A DNA stretch of 64,000 nucleotides from Aspidapion aeneum (Eukaryota > Arthropoda > Insecta > Coleoptera > Brentidae), in the NCBI GenBank assembly GCA_963576565.1, contig OY755044.1, positions 50,785,847 through 50,849,846 on the forward strand. The letters are read 5' to 3'. Positions 1-10,191 of this stretch are shown in pieces. A program made the position numbers and the translations under genes. Below the pieces are notes generated by a model that saw nothing but the letters and a program-made list of their open reading frames with translations, was not told the origin of the DNA and ran no database searches. Position 1 is the stretch's first letter, and the number at the start of each line of letters is the position of its first letter.

Positions 1-1700
1 AACGGTAATAGTTGTCAAATTTCCTGTTATTTTAACTGACCCAAAATGTCCCTAATATCTGAAGTCTGGACGGAACCATAAAAATTCTACTGTAATGCGT
101 TAACCAAATTATTATGTTAAAGGACCAGCGCAGTCATGTCACTATTATATTATAATTACGACTTACCTTCAATAATCCAATAGGAATCCCAATAGTAAAA
201 CTCTTTGAATCTACCCCCTGGAATAATGAAACCATTTTTGACACCAATTAAAGAATGCTGTTTTGGCTTCTCAAAAACTGAAGGTGATATTTTTCTCCCT
301 GAAATTTAAAATTTTCAAGAGTTGTATTGCGCGAGAATAAAATTTAACAATAACACATCCAACGAAAAAAATCCCCAAAAGTTGACAAAGGATGACGCAC
401 CGCTAACATGGGATTCTGGGCTCTACGGATTGTACCAATGTTTTAATATGTCTTGGGTTCCCACAGTTTATCTTAAAGGATAAAAAAATCGTCCAAGATC
501 ATTAATGAAAATGGTATAACAGTCCAATTACACAAGCGGAATTATTAATAATCAGACATGATCCAACACGGTAAAAGAATTGTCTTAGATCAAAGCAAAT
601 TGCTTTGAAGTCAAATAATTTGTGCTTTCCTATTCATCAACAGATATCACAAAAAATGTCTTAATGTGAAACAGAAATTGTTTTATTATAAATTGGAGCT
701 GAATTAATCGAAGGCACCGTTTTCTCTGAAAGCATAATATTACTTATATGAAGACAATTGGCTTTGTTACAAAATGCAGTATACTGAAAAATAAAGTCTC
801 ATTTCAAGATTAAACGCTGCGTTAAACTAAAAAGAAATATTTTAATTCAAAACAAATTGTTTTAAGGTAAATCAATTTATTCAAGAAAAGAACATGTTTT
901 CATTGTAGACAAAATTTTTTACCGTGAATACTTCATTCATCAAAACACGAAATATAAGCAGAATCGCCCGCGGTCAAAAAAAAAAAAAGATAGTAAGTGA
1001 ACAAAAACAGAAGAGAGGTTCTAATACAGGTGTGCAATGGAGATTGAGTGAAGCATCTTTCACTGCAACCTCTATAGCCCATATAAGCAACCAAGAAACA
1101 GCGAGCTTGTAATGATATGCGGTGTGAAAGAAAAGTCAGGCGCAAGCAGGGCGTATTGGACCCTAGGTTAGGATTTGTTTACTAATTGACCAAGAGGCTA
1201 GGTTGAAACCAGGACAAGGGAGCTAATTTACAGAAAAATAGACATTTTTGGATTTTTATTTATTTTTGGGTTTAAAAACTATGTTTTATTCTTGCAATAA
1301 ATGAGATTCGGATTTGCCTTTTAACGCCGAAATTTCATTTTAAGTGTCTGCTTTTAACTCCCATGATATCCCAGAAGAGATCAAAAGATGTGATGTTTAC
1401 TGCTTAGCAATAAAATGGACTATAGATATTGCAGTGAAAGACGCTTCAGTTGCATAGCAGTATCAGAACCGCTTTTCTTTAGGTGCACAAGACACAAGTC
1501 AACTCCGTTTTATGATTATGATATCCTTTATGCCTTTGTCTTAAAAAGACGTTAAATACAAAACTTCGCTTACTTTTCTTTAATTATTACCAATTCTTTT
1601 TTGACCGCGGCTGATTATGCTCATGTCTTGTTTTGATGAATGACCTTTATGACCATGTCCGGTTATTAATAATTCCGTTTTCGACATTCGACTGCTTTCT
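1..1700. other. Anonymous AT-rich DNA, no gene recognised
   Basis: Only short chance reading frames are present, for example two overlapping frames of 60-70 codons around 924-1145 on opposite strands. I see no conserved motif, splice-flanked exon or repeat unit that I can name here. Confidence 0.5.
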
Positions 1701-1704
1701 ATTT

Positions 1705-1865
1705 TACTTTTTGACAGCGGCGGCACTTTTTTTTAAACCACATAATAGTCTTTCAAAATCCTTAATATGTTTGTGTGTAATGTAAAACTTTCTTTACTGC
1801 AAAAGTTATACGCCCCCCCCCCACTATTTAAGGGCATGCGCCGCCGCTGCTTTCTGATCTTTCAA
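1705..1865. repeat. Dispersed repeat copy (empty site of the 24601-48345 element)
   Basis: This stretch (GCGGCGGC, then AAACCACATAA, TTTCAAAAT, then TATGTTTG through to GCGCCGCCGCTG) recurs split in two: its left half at about 24505-24600 and its right half at 48346-48435. The break falls exactly at a TA dinucleotide (1766-1767 here). It is therefore the uninterrupted version of the target site of the large element at 24601-48345. Confidence 0.75.
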
Positions 1866-2199
1866 CGATTTTTCTTTTGTCCCTTATAATAAATAAATAT
1901 TAAATATTTGGGGATCCCAAAGCAAGTAAGTCTGCTGAAATAATAACATTTTTAAAAATCCATCTTTTAAAAAATAAAGGTAAAATTTGCAGATCGCTAT
2001 CTTTGCTAATAACCGACGAGGTTTGTATTTAATAATACGCCCGGTTAGATATTTTTATAAAAGTATAGACACTACTTTTAATTATAGAAATATTCCATGA
2101 AAAAAGGTAAGTTAAACTGCTGTTTAGCGATAAAACTGAAAGCGGATATACCTAGTTATTTGAAAAGGCATTTATCACTTTTAAACTAAAATAAATTTT

Positions 2200-2545
2200 C
2201 ATCCATGATGGATCTGATACCTTTCTAGCTAGCCTATTAGTACACTTCAAGTGCAGCCTTGAAAACAATTTTTTGTAAATATCTCAGAAACTAAAGCCCC
2301 TACCAAGTTTTTGACAAATTATTGAGCAAAATGTAGTCTACTATATTCTAAAAACCGCATATCAATGCGATGCTCCGTTAAAAAGTTCGCATTTAATTAA
2401 CTTTCTAATTGTCAAAAAACTGTCATGTTCATAAATGGATTTTGACCAAAATCTAGCTCTAACGAGTGTCGAACAGTATTTTACCTGAAAGTTTTATGAA
2501 AATCGGTTGAGCGGTTTAGGAGCTATCGTGTTACGAAAAGATATA
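2200..2545. repeat. Dispersed repeat ending in an (AC)n tract
   Basis: The segment runs from CATCCATGATGGATCTGATACC to AATCGGTTGAGCGGTTTAGG. A diverged copy in reverse orientation lies at about 48610-48950, sharing the 'aaccgctgaatcgatttt'-like motif and the 'gcatcgcat..atgcggttt' core. The family is non-coding as far as I can see. Its 3' side runs into the microsatellite, which is common for small insect repeats. Confidence 0.6.
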
Positions 2546-2571
2546 TATATACACACATACCTACACCTAAA

Positions 2572-2573
2572 CA

Positions 2574-2650
<77 letters not shown>

Positions 2651-2675
2651 ACACACACACACATACACACACAAA
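2572..2675. repeat. (AC)n microsatellite
   Basis: About 100 bases of almost pure CA dinucleotide repeat with a few interruptions (GC, CCC, AT). The reading frame through it (a run of Thr-His) is an artefact. Confidence 0.95.
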
Positions 2676-2784
2676 AACACCTAGACAGACGTCACGACGA
2701 TATTGCTAAGATAGGTCAAAATACACCCAATACAATGAATATGGTTTATAACGACATTGAACCATATACATGCATTGAACGGAC

Positions 2785-2940
2785 CGCTTAATTTCGGTCG
2801 TGATAACCGAGCGTCGTTATAGAGAAAAAAGGTAACAAAATGGGTTATATATCGAACTCGGTCGGGACCTTAATATGTCGTCGCTATAACCGATATGTCG
2901 TAATATCCGATATCGTTATAAGCGATATTCACTGTAACAC
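2785..2940. repeat. Degenerate CGTTATAA/CGATATCG-rich repeat
   Basis: Short motifs such as TCGTTATA, CGCTATAACCGATAT, TCGTAATATCCGATATCG and GTTATAAGCGATATTCACTG recur, ending in 'cactgtaacacata'. It resembles the end of a dispersed insect repeat. I cannot name the family. Confidence 0.4.
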
Positions 2941-3355
2941 ATATTAGGCGTTTCGTCGAAAATAATATCTTCTCTAGCCATTGCTGCGCGGGCTAGGAAG
3001 GTAACAATGTAAGTTTCCATTGTATATTATTAAACATCATAAGTTAATTTGAACACATTTGCTCAAAAATATACATGCTGAATTCTTTAAATTGAACGCT
3101 GCCGCTGGCATATTTGTATACAACACCCAGGATCGCCAGTCGGCTTTCACCCGAACATCTCTGGTACATAGCAGACGATATCGTAAATCGCTTGGGTAAC
3201 TAACACCCGTGATCGCAAAAATGTTCGTTAAAAATCAGTCTGGATTTCAGAACCACAATCTTTCTTAAGAAAGAATTTGTAAATTTCTAGCATACATATA
3301 TTTTTTTAAAACATACTCTCCTGACCTCTTTCCCGGGATCCTAGAGAATGTGAAA
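2941..3355. other. Left flank of the Polinton
   Basis: No gene is seen. Positions 3320-3355 (CCTGACCTCTTTCCCGGGAT, CCTAGAG, then GTGAAA) match 23283-23318 almost base for base. That match defines the pre-insertion sequence of the adjacent Polinton. GTGAAA at 3350-3355 is the proposed left target-site duplication. Confidence 0.7.
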
Positions 3356-3965
3356 AGTAATAGATATATTGAGGAGTGAATTTCTATTGTTCTATTGTTC
3401 TTTTGTATGCAGGTGTCTTTTTAATAATGGGCGAAGGGTCATTGTCTTTTTAACAATAGCTTTATTGTGCGGGTCCTTTTTAGAGCATAGTTTTATAGTG
3501 CGGGAGTTTTTTTGACCTTGATATTACAATTTGCAGTTATGGGGGCTTTTGTTTTTTGACAATAGTCGAACAGCGCGACTAGTTTTTTGGGCAAAGATCA
3601 ATAGTATGAAGGTAATTTTGTATGAGGAGGAGGAGTTTGGACGGGGTTTTTAGAGCATAGGCCAATTGTCTTAAGTGGTTTTTTGACTTTGATATTACAA
3701 TTTACAGTTATGTGTGTCTTTGTCTTTTGTGTGCAGGTGTGAGTGGATCTTTGTCTTTTTTACCATAGCCGAATAGCGTGGGTGGTCTTTTTGGCTTTGA
3801 TATGATATCGGATAGTTGCGAAGACCATCTTTTGTGTACAGAGGTGAGCACTGTGGGTGGTCTTTTAACATTGATATGTAAATTTATGTGTGTCTTTGTC
3901 TTTTGTGTGCAGGTGTGAGTGGATCTTTCTCTTTTGCATGTGGAGGCAAACAACAAAGGGGGACT
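3356..3965. repeat. Polinton left terminal inverted repeat
   Basis: The arm matches the reverse complement of 18630-19258. Shared landmarks include TTCTATTGTTCTATTGTTC, 'gcgaagggtcattgtcttttt', the TTGTGCGGGTCC block and 'gtgtgcaggtgtgagtgg' near its inner end. The right arm carries an extra 18 bases near its tip. Internally the arm is itself built of related sub-repeats that include 'caggtgtgagtggatctttgtc'. Confidence 0.85.
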
Positions 3966-4698
3966 TTTAGCTTTTTAATTTTAATGTTTTTCTTTTTTGA
4001 ATGTGTTTTTTAAAAAATTTTGTTGTTTTTTATTTTTGAGCGTTTTAGTTTGTATTTTTTGTGACGAAAGAACAGTTTTCAAAATGATTGTTGTTGGTAT
4101 TTTTTAAAATTGGAAAAAGTATAACTTTTTTTAGAATTTTTGAATAACCTTTTTAATACTTACGTTAGTGTTCTTAATATTGTAATTTGTGTTCGTTTGA
4201 CCTACTTGTAAGCTTTTAAGTTCTAACAAGACAGCTGTTTTTTAATAGGTTATGGTAGTAACTACTAGGACTAGCAAATAAGTTTTTTTTTTAAGTTTTT
4301 AAATTGTTAATTATGATGTTTTACCATCCCAGTTTTCTAAAATGTGGTTGATCCTAGTTTTTTAATATCTAGTTATATGGGACCTGCAAAATTTGTTGGT
4401 AGGTTTTTGTTTTTATTTGGTGTAAACTTGATGTTTATAAATCCAAGCGAATTATTTTTAATGTTAGTTACACACTTTGTATTTTGGTTTTTAGATGAAA
4501 ACCCTTGAAAATGAACTTATGTTCGAAACCGGTCGGGTTAAATTTGATTTTTGATTGAAGAAACAAATTTCTTGAAAAAAAGATCTTTTATTGATCAAAA
4601 TCTAAAGGTTTTAAGTGTGGAGTAAAGGACAAATTTCACCAAATCAGTTGAAAAAATGCTCCACGAGGGGAACTTCAAACAAAAAAAAAAGGTTTGAT
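3966..4698. other. Subterminal non-coding Polinton DNA
   Basis: This is a T-rich stretch on the + strand between the left terminal repeat and the first gene. No reading frame or repeat of note is visible. Confidence 0.5.
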
Positions 4699-5229
4699 TT
4701 AAGTCCATCCATGTACATTTCTCCACAATTCGTCCATAGCTTGTTGGTTGGTACTATTTTCGGATAGATCCGGTGTTAAATTATTATCACCCGATAATTC
4801 ATTCGCAGTGAATGACTTTGGAGTTTGATTAGAATAAGAAGATACTGATGTTTCCGTCAATGGTGGTGAAACTGGCGAGTAAGGTGTGTAAAAAGATTTA
4901 TTTCCACCATCATCTTCTTCTTCCAAGTCGCCAAGTCTAACGATCTCTGCCTTTTTTGCCCCCACAGCTGTAGAAGGTGATGCTAAGGTAGTATTTGTCC
5001 TTTTTATGATTGCCGCATTTGTAAAATTATCAGAAATTTTCGACAGTGGTTTTGATATGGGTTCATAAAATTTTTCAAGACTTGTGTGATTTTGAGCTTG
5101 TTCATCTCTTAAAAATTTAAATTTTCTTCTTACTTCATCTGTCATAGCCACCAAATCACGTTTTAAACTTATTTCAGTATTTGACATATTTAACGATAAG
5201 ATGCTTGCAGTTGATCGTTCTAAAAGCAA
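4699..5229 (-). CDS. Polinton protein of unknown function (N-terminal part)
   Basis: An open frame of 176 codons directly follows the packaging ATPase gene on the same strand, with a 23-base gap. The start could be codon 1 or Met-15 (MSNTEISLKRDL). The N-terminal third is charged and probably helical (KRDLVAMTDEVRRKFKFLRD). The rest is Ser/Thr/Pro-rich and low in complexity, with an acidic patch (LEEEDDGG). Polintons usually carry a gene of this kind next to the ATPase, but I know no activity for it and expect the family to be longer, so this copy may be truncated by its stop. Function unknown. Confidence 0.55.
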   Translation of the reverse strand: MLLERSTASILSLNMSNTEISLKRDLVAMTDEVRRKFKFLRDEQAQNHTSLEKFYEPISKPLSKISDNFTNAAIIKRTNTTLASPSTAVGAKKAEIVRLGDLEEEDDGGNKSFYTPYSPVSPPLTETSVSSYSNQTPKSFTANELSGDNNLTPDLSENSTNQQAMDELWRNVHGWT

Positions 5230-5252
5230 CTAAAGTTATTGCTGCATATTTG

Positions 5253-5899
5253 TTAAACATATACATAACTATCAAATTCTTTTCTATATCTGCCATTGTT
5301 TAAATCTGCTTCTTTATAAATGACTAAAAAGCCATATTTATCTTCCCAACATTTTGCACAGATTTCTTGAAATTGAGTAAAAGTAAAGTCTGGAGAAACA
5401 TGATCTGAAAAAATATGACGCAAATTCATCTCATCTTGTTTAAATACTATTATGAAATTTGAATTATCTCGAACTAGTTGTTTTGGTACTCTAGAGTAGG
5501 TCTGTGCTAGGTAAAAACAATCGATATTTTTATGTCTTCCCATACTGTAATATGATCTTATAACACTCTGGTTTTGCATCTGATGGTGGTATAACGCTGG
5601 ATGTGTCATCAAATGTGTAGTATCCAAGTCCTTTAATGGGTGATAAAATTTGTTTTAGAGTTTCATATTTCGGTTGAAACAACGTTTTGGAATATATATA
5701 GACATTTTCAAATTTTAGGCCTTGGGTGTGCAAGAAGTGTGAGAAGTACATTGGTTTTGCCACAGTTTGATGGTCCAATTATTAATCCGCGTATGGAGTT
5801 GGGTAGTAAAGATCAATGGCGCTGATAAGTAATACCACTACCCGTTTTTTCATCCCAATTAATAATTGAGATTCTGTCTTGTTGTTGCACTATACGCAT
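5253..5899 (-). pseudogene. FtsK/HerA-type genome-packaging ATPase, broken
   Basis: The gene starts at an ATG at 5899 on the minus strand, 60 bases from the divergent PLA2 gene. The first frame contains an apparent Walker A loop (GPSNCGKTN, about 5750-5775), but a TGA interrupts it just before (5821-5823). The frame then shifts near 5710 into one reading FENVYIYSKTLFQPKYE, and shifts again near 5590 into one reading SMGRHKNIDCFYLAQTY and ending at 5253. Around the last junction the segment expected to carry Walker B is missing, so a small deletion is likely. In the family this motor loads DNA into capsids. This copy cannot encode it. Confidence 0.85.
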
Positions 5900-5959
5900 T
5901 TTTGCATGAACTGTCTTTTAGTATTTAAGCAGACTTGTATTTATATCAAAATCAGTTCA

Positions 5960-6777
5960 ATGTCATCTGTCAAGCGAAAAAGTTGTTCAACAAAAGTGGG
6001 GCGAGGTATATTCAATTCACTTTTGAATAAGCTTCCTGTAGAGTTGCACATCCCTCGTTATCAGTACTGTGGTCCGGGGACTAAACTTGGCAAAAGATTA
6101 GCGAGAGGAGATCCAGGAATAAATGTATTAGATAGAGCTTGCAAAAAACACGACATTAGTTACTCTATAAATTTGGATAATTTAGAAAAAAGACACAAAG
6201 CTGATCGTGAGCTAGAAGAAAGTGCGTGGAAAGTTGTTAAATCAAAAGACGCCGGAATAAAAAAAAGGCTGCTGCATACTTTGTTACAAACGCAATGAAA
6301 GTTAAACAAAAAATTGGAATGGGGCTAAAAACGACAAAATCCAAAACACGAAAAATGGCTTTTGGATCTGCGATAACTAGAAAAGTTCAGGCCAAAATAA
6401 AATCGATTCAGAATGAAAATAAGGGGAAATTTCACGATATTTCAAAAATTTCAAAAATTGCCTTTGCAGCAGCCCATAAGCATTTAAAAGCTTCTGGGGG
6501 AAAAAAGAAGATTAAAACCCCAAGAGTAATCCCCATTCCAAAAATTGGTGGTATTTTACCTCTTATACCTATTTTTGCTGGGTTATCAGCCCTTGGCTCA
6601 TTAGCAGGTGGCGCTGCTGGCATAGTTAAAGCCATAAAAACCGTCAATCATCTTAAAAATAGTGTGGTTGGTGCTAAAAACCCCCAACTACTTGTAGAGA
6701 GTAAAAAAGGGGCGGGTTTGTATTTAAAACCATATCGAACTGGATTAGGACTTTATTTGTCAAATCCAAAAAACTAG
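5960..6777 (+). pseudogene. Parvovirus-type phospholipase A2 domain plus membrane-active protein, one frameshift
   Basis: The first frame (5960-6298) begins MSSVKRKSC and holds the calcium-loop motif YQYCGPGT and the catalytic-type motif ACKKHD typical of parvoviral VP1-like PLA2 domains. The second frame (open before the ATG at 6295, to 6777) holds a basic region followed by a Gly/Ala/Pro-rich hydrophobic stretch (IPIPKIGGILPLIPIFAGLS) resembling the membrane-lytic capsid-interior proteins of adintoviruses. The +1 frame reads smoothly through the A-run at about 6259-6266, so the two halves were probably one gene split by a slip in that run. An ATGA overlap also exists at 6295-6298, so two overlapping genes remain an alternative. 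Confidence 0.78.
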
Positions 6778-7158
6778 TAAAGCCCTTACGAACAAGGGCA
6801 TTATCAAATATTGATTTGGTAAAATATGCAAAAAAAATTAAAATTGCAAATTTTGTTGGTGTATTTATGAGAGATGCTCTTTTCAAAAGTGGACCCACCA
6901 AAACTGAATCAGCCATCATTAACTGAGACAGTGTATATGGACGAGGAACACATTGGGTAGCATATAGAAAGAAATCTAGAAAAGTTGTTTATTACGACAG
7001 TTTTTGGTAACTTACCCCCACCTCTGAAATTTATAAAGTACATGCATAGTGGACCTAATTATGCCTCAGAAATTTGGTATACATATAAAAATCAACAAAG
7101 ATATATTACAGTTTATTGTGGTTAGTTGTGTCTACAGTTCCTCGAAAAAAAAAATTGA
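6774..7158 (+). pseudogene. Adenain-type cysteine protease, broken
   Basis: Too damaged to form a long open frame. The frame beginning near 6774 reads VKYAKKIKI, then FVGVFMRDAL, a TGA stop, and RGTHWVAYRK with the catalytic-type His. Then comes VVYYDSF with the acidic residue. An extra T in the run near 7000 shifts the frame to one reading GNLPPP, and after that C-G-stop-L-C-L-Q-F-L, which carries the nucleophile-type Cys. The family matures Polinton capsid proteins. The His-Asp-Cys order is still visible, but two stops and one frameshift inactivate the gene. No convincing start codon is visible. Confidence 0.8.
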
Positions 7159-7184
7159 TTTTATAGTTGTTTAATTTTTTTTAA

Positions 7185-7564
7185 ATGAACCTTAACCCAA
7201 AAAGTGAACGTGCAAAATTAGCAAAAATGTATAAGTCTTTAAAAGCATTTAGCGAAGCAAAAAGCTTGCTTCCAATGACAAGTGACGAACTATATGAGCT
7301 GCCTAAAGAAGTGATGATTGCATTGTGCCAAATGAAATAGCTTTGGTATGGGAGAAGTTACCAGAAAAACTTAAAGAAGATATTGATATATTAAAGTATC
7401 AGTATTGTTATAACCATTACTCTACAAACAACTCTGGTGATCAAGTCGATGGTCCACCACCAAAAAAATTTTTTTGTTGTTTATGTAACGCCAAGGGCTC
7501 GAAATTGTCTAAGTCTGAGGAAATTGTGGATTGTAACATTGCATCAAGTTGTAAGAAACAATAA
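7185..7564 (+). pseudogene. Small Polinton protein of unknown function, one frameshift
   Basis: An ATG at 7185 opens a 51-codon frame (MNLNPKSERAKLAKMYKSL) ending at a TAG at 7338. The continuation lies in another frame, from about 7325 to 7564 (PNEIALVWEKLPEKLKED). Near the end a Cys pair with downstream residues (FFCCLCNAKGSK) suggests a possible metal site. The two parts fit one gene of about 125 residues broken by a single indel near 7325. It lies between the protease and penton-like genes. I do not know its role. Confidence 0.55.
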
Positions 7565-7566
7565 AA

Positions 7567-8242
7567 ATGTCTTGTACTTTTACAATAAGCGGTTATTCAA
7601 GTACTTTAAGTGTCAACTTCTACCCTCCTATAGAAATAAATGGCAGATAAAAATATGGACTGGGTCTTATAGGATTTTATTCATATAATTCAATTTTTAA
7701 CGTAGATAAAACTAATAATTGGTTTGGATTCAGTAAGCCGAATTGGAGAGGGGCAGTAATGTTAAAAATACCCCCTCCCCTGGTGCATACGAAATAACCC
7801 AAATACATGATGCAATGCTGAAAGCTCTTCAAAAAGGTGCAAAAGATCTAGATGAAAATATTTTTAGCTTACGTGCAAACAATAGCACTTTAAAATGCGA
7901 AATTACGTCAAAGTATTGGGCAGTTGTTGGGATTCACAAATAAAGAGCTATTAAGACCCAATGAGATTCATGAATCTTCAACAATAGTTGATATTACAAA
8001 AGTTCGCATTATAAGAGTAGATTGCAACATAACAACTCTATTTATGAATTTGACATTGATGTGGAACCTGGGTATAAGCTAACTAAAGAACCAACAAATA
8101 TCATTGATATGCCAATCCAACCAGAAGGTCGTCAGTTTATCGACAACATTACACTAAGGATCGTGGATGATAGAGGAAAGCTCATTAATTTTCAAGGAGA
8201 AAAAATAATTGTAAAGTTAGAGCTTAAAAGGTTAGAAAGAAA
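7567..8242 (+). pseudogene. Penton-like minor capsid protein, multiply frameshifted
   Basis: It begins with ATG at 7567, two bases after the preceding stop (MSCTFTISGYSSTL). A TAA interrupts it at 7648-7650. The reading then passes through at least three frame changes (about 7785, 7910 and 8020). Recognisable stretches are SPGAYEITQIHDAML, LRANNSTLKCEI, QLLGFTNKELLRPNEIH and SIYEFDIDVEPGYKL. The gene position just upstream of the major capsid gene, the length and these motifs fit the single-jelly-roll penton-base counterpart of Polintons. The fold is assigned by gene order and remembered family features, not by a search. Confidence 0.68.
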
Positions 8243-8443
8243 ATGGGTTATTGTTATCATCATCAAAGCAATCAAATATCACAGAAAAAGGATGTTGAGA
8301 CATACATTCCAAATAAAAAGAGATGCAAAAGAAGTAGAAATATCATTTGTGTAAAAGACTTGTCACGAGAAAGATCTAAATTGTCCATAGAAGAAAAACT
8401 GTTTTCGAAATCACTTGGTTTGCGTCTAAAACACATTGATTAA
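8243..8443 (+). CDS. Small basic ORF between the capsid genes
   Basis: An uninterrupted 66-codon frame starts at ATG 8243 and ends one base before the major capsid ATG. It is rich in Lys and Arg in the middle (KKRCKRSRN) and ends EKLFSKSLGLRLKHID. Short basic proteins occur at this place in some Polintons. It may be real or may be the read-through tail of the penton-like gene in another frame. Function unknown. Confidence 0.4.
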   Translation: MGYCYHHQSNQISQKKDVETYIPNKKRCKRSRNIICVKDLSRERSKLSIEEKLFSKSLGLRLKHID

Positions 8444-8444
8444 A

Positions 8445-9561
8445 ATGATTTCAACTAGTGAAAAGTTAGAAGCATTTAATGAATCAATTTTTGAGAATTC
8501 AATTATAAGTCTGCAAGAGCATAGTTATAAACCATATGGAACACCATCGTTTAAAAACTCTGATGAAATTCGTATACCAATTCAATTTCAAGATCTAATT
8601 TTGGATGTTTCCGAAAGTTATATTTATAAAGAAGGAGAGTTTACACCAAATGATGCAACTAAAAGATGCTACTTATCAAATAATGCTCTTGCTTTTTTAT
8701 TCGAAGAAATTCGATATGAAATGGGTGGTGAACAAGTTTGCGTTGTTCGAAAACCAGGAATTACTTCAGCATTAAAAACCATTGTTTCATTTGGAAGTAG
8801 TCAAGAAAAGCTGCTTTCTACCTACGGTTGGGGTTTAACAGAAAACCATCAATGCATATTGGATAAAGCAAGTCATGTATTTAGTGGTAGACTCCCATTA
8901 AAATACCTGATGGGATTTGCAGAGGTCTATAGAAAGGGCATTTTTAATCAAAAACAAGAACTGATTCTCGTAATAGCACACTCCTTCAATAATTGCTATA
9001 TCGCTGAAGTTGATTCGGAAATCTCAATAGATAAAATCGAATGGAAAATCCGGCACATAATTCCAGAGGATCGTCAAAGAGTTAAAATTCTTTTTAAAAT
9101 TATTAAGGCGGGGGATAATGTTAATATCAAAGCCGCCTATCGCATGTGGGAATGTATGTGTATGGTGTGTATGGAATGTAATGTGTATGAATTGCCTCTT
9201 CTTCGGAGCACAGCTTCTGATACATGGGCAGTAAGAAGTAGTACGAATTTGGAAAAACCACGATTTTTCAAAAAGATTATGCGGCCCTGCCTACTATGCA
9301 TATCAAAATTTTCAAAACAGTTACTATGGTAAAACATGTTACGAACGAATGCTTGATTTAGATAGTTTCATTAAAAACCCATTAATTGTTATCGATGCTT
9401 CACATCAACAAGATTCAATAACTTCCTCTACAGTTGACATTAAAGTGGAATTTAACACAAGAAAATCTAAATTTCCAAATGATGTAAAATTGTATGCTTT
9501 ACTTATTCATGATTCATTAATTTCTTATAATATTTTAAATGGTACTGTAACCAAGGGTTAG
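8445..9561 (+). pseudogene. Polinton major capsid protein (double jelly-roll, hexon-like), broken
   Basis: An ATG at 8445 (MISTSEKLEAFNESIF) opens a frame to 9332. It contains the family-like stretches NNALAFLFEEIRYEMGG and KPGITSALK, and later DTWAVRSSTNLEKPR. After that the frame is lost: the continuation AYYAYQNFQNSYYGKTCYER, ending at 9561, is in a different frame, and some intervening sequence may be missing near 9265-9285. Around 9150-9190 a TGTATGTG-rich stretch encodes MCMVCMEC, which looks like a small in-frame insertion just before the conserved ELPLL. The family forms the trimeric capsomers of the virus-like particle. Confidence 0.82.
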
Positions 9562-10191
9562 AAAAAGTATAAAATAATTGGTTTCTTTTTTCTTAAATGT
9601 AAATGATCTCTTGTATGCTAATTATAATTTAATTATGAATAATAAAATTGTATTGAAAATAAGCTAAAATTGTTGGTCTATTTTTTATTTTTAGAAAAAC
9701 ATTTTGCACCACTTATTTATTTTCTTACTATATAAGCTAGAAAAACATTGTTGATATTTCTTTGTGATTTAGTTTGTAAGGTAATTTGGTGTTGTTTATC
9801 CTTAAATCAACCAAGAAATTTATTTAAAAAACGAGATACTTCCTTCTTTTTTTTAGCTTATATAGTAAATGAGGAATAATAATAAAAAAGACAAATTGTG
9901 ATTAAAACAGTATATTAAAGGTTGCATCCCGTATAATATGGCTCATAAACTGAATTTTGCATCACGTATAATATGGCTTATAAGCTGAATTTCAAAAAGA
10001 AAAATTAATCTATTCTGATATGTATACCCATAACGCAGCATAATTAATTGATGCAAGTGAAACTAAATTCGGTTGTATTTATTCATATGATTTTGAAATA
10101 TTATATTACATTAAAAAAGCAATTAATCAAAATTAGCTAAAATTATGTATAAACATCCTAATACTAACACTAATTACTTATAAGCTAAACA
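9562..10191. other. Intergenic space between convergent Polinton gene blocks
   Basis: The + strand capsid genes and the - strand polymerase gene both end here. An AATAAA-like signal lies near 9638-9645 for the + side. An inverted pair, TTACTATATAAGCTA (about 9725) and TAGCTTATATAGTAA (about 9855), could form a long hairpin. A 35-base unit ('gcatc.cgtataatatggct.ataa.ctgaat') occurs twice in tandem at about 9923-9992. No protein gene is seen. Confidence 0.6.
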
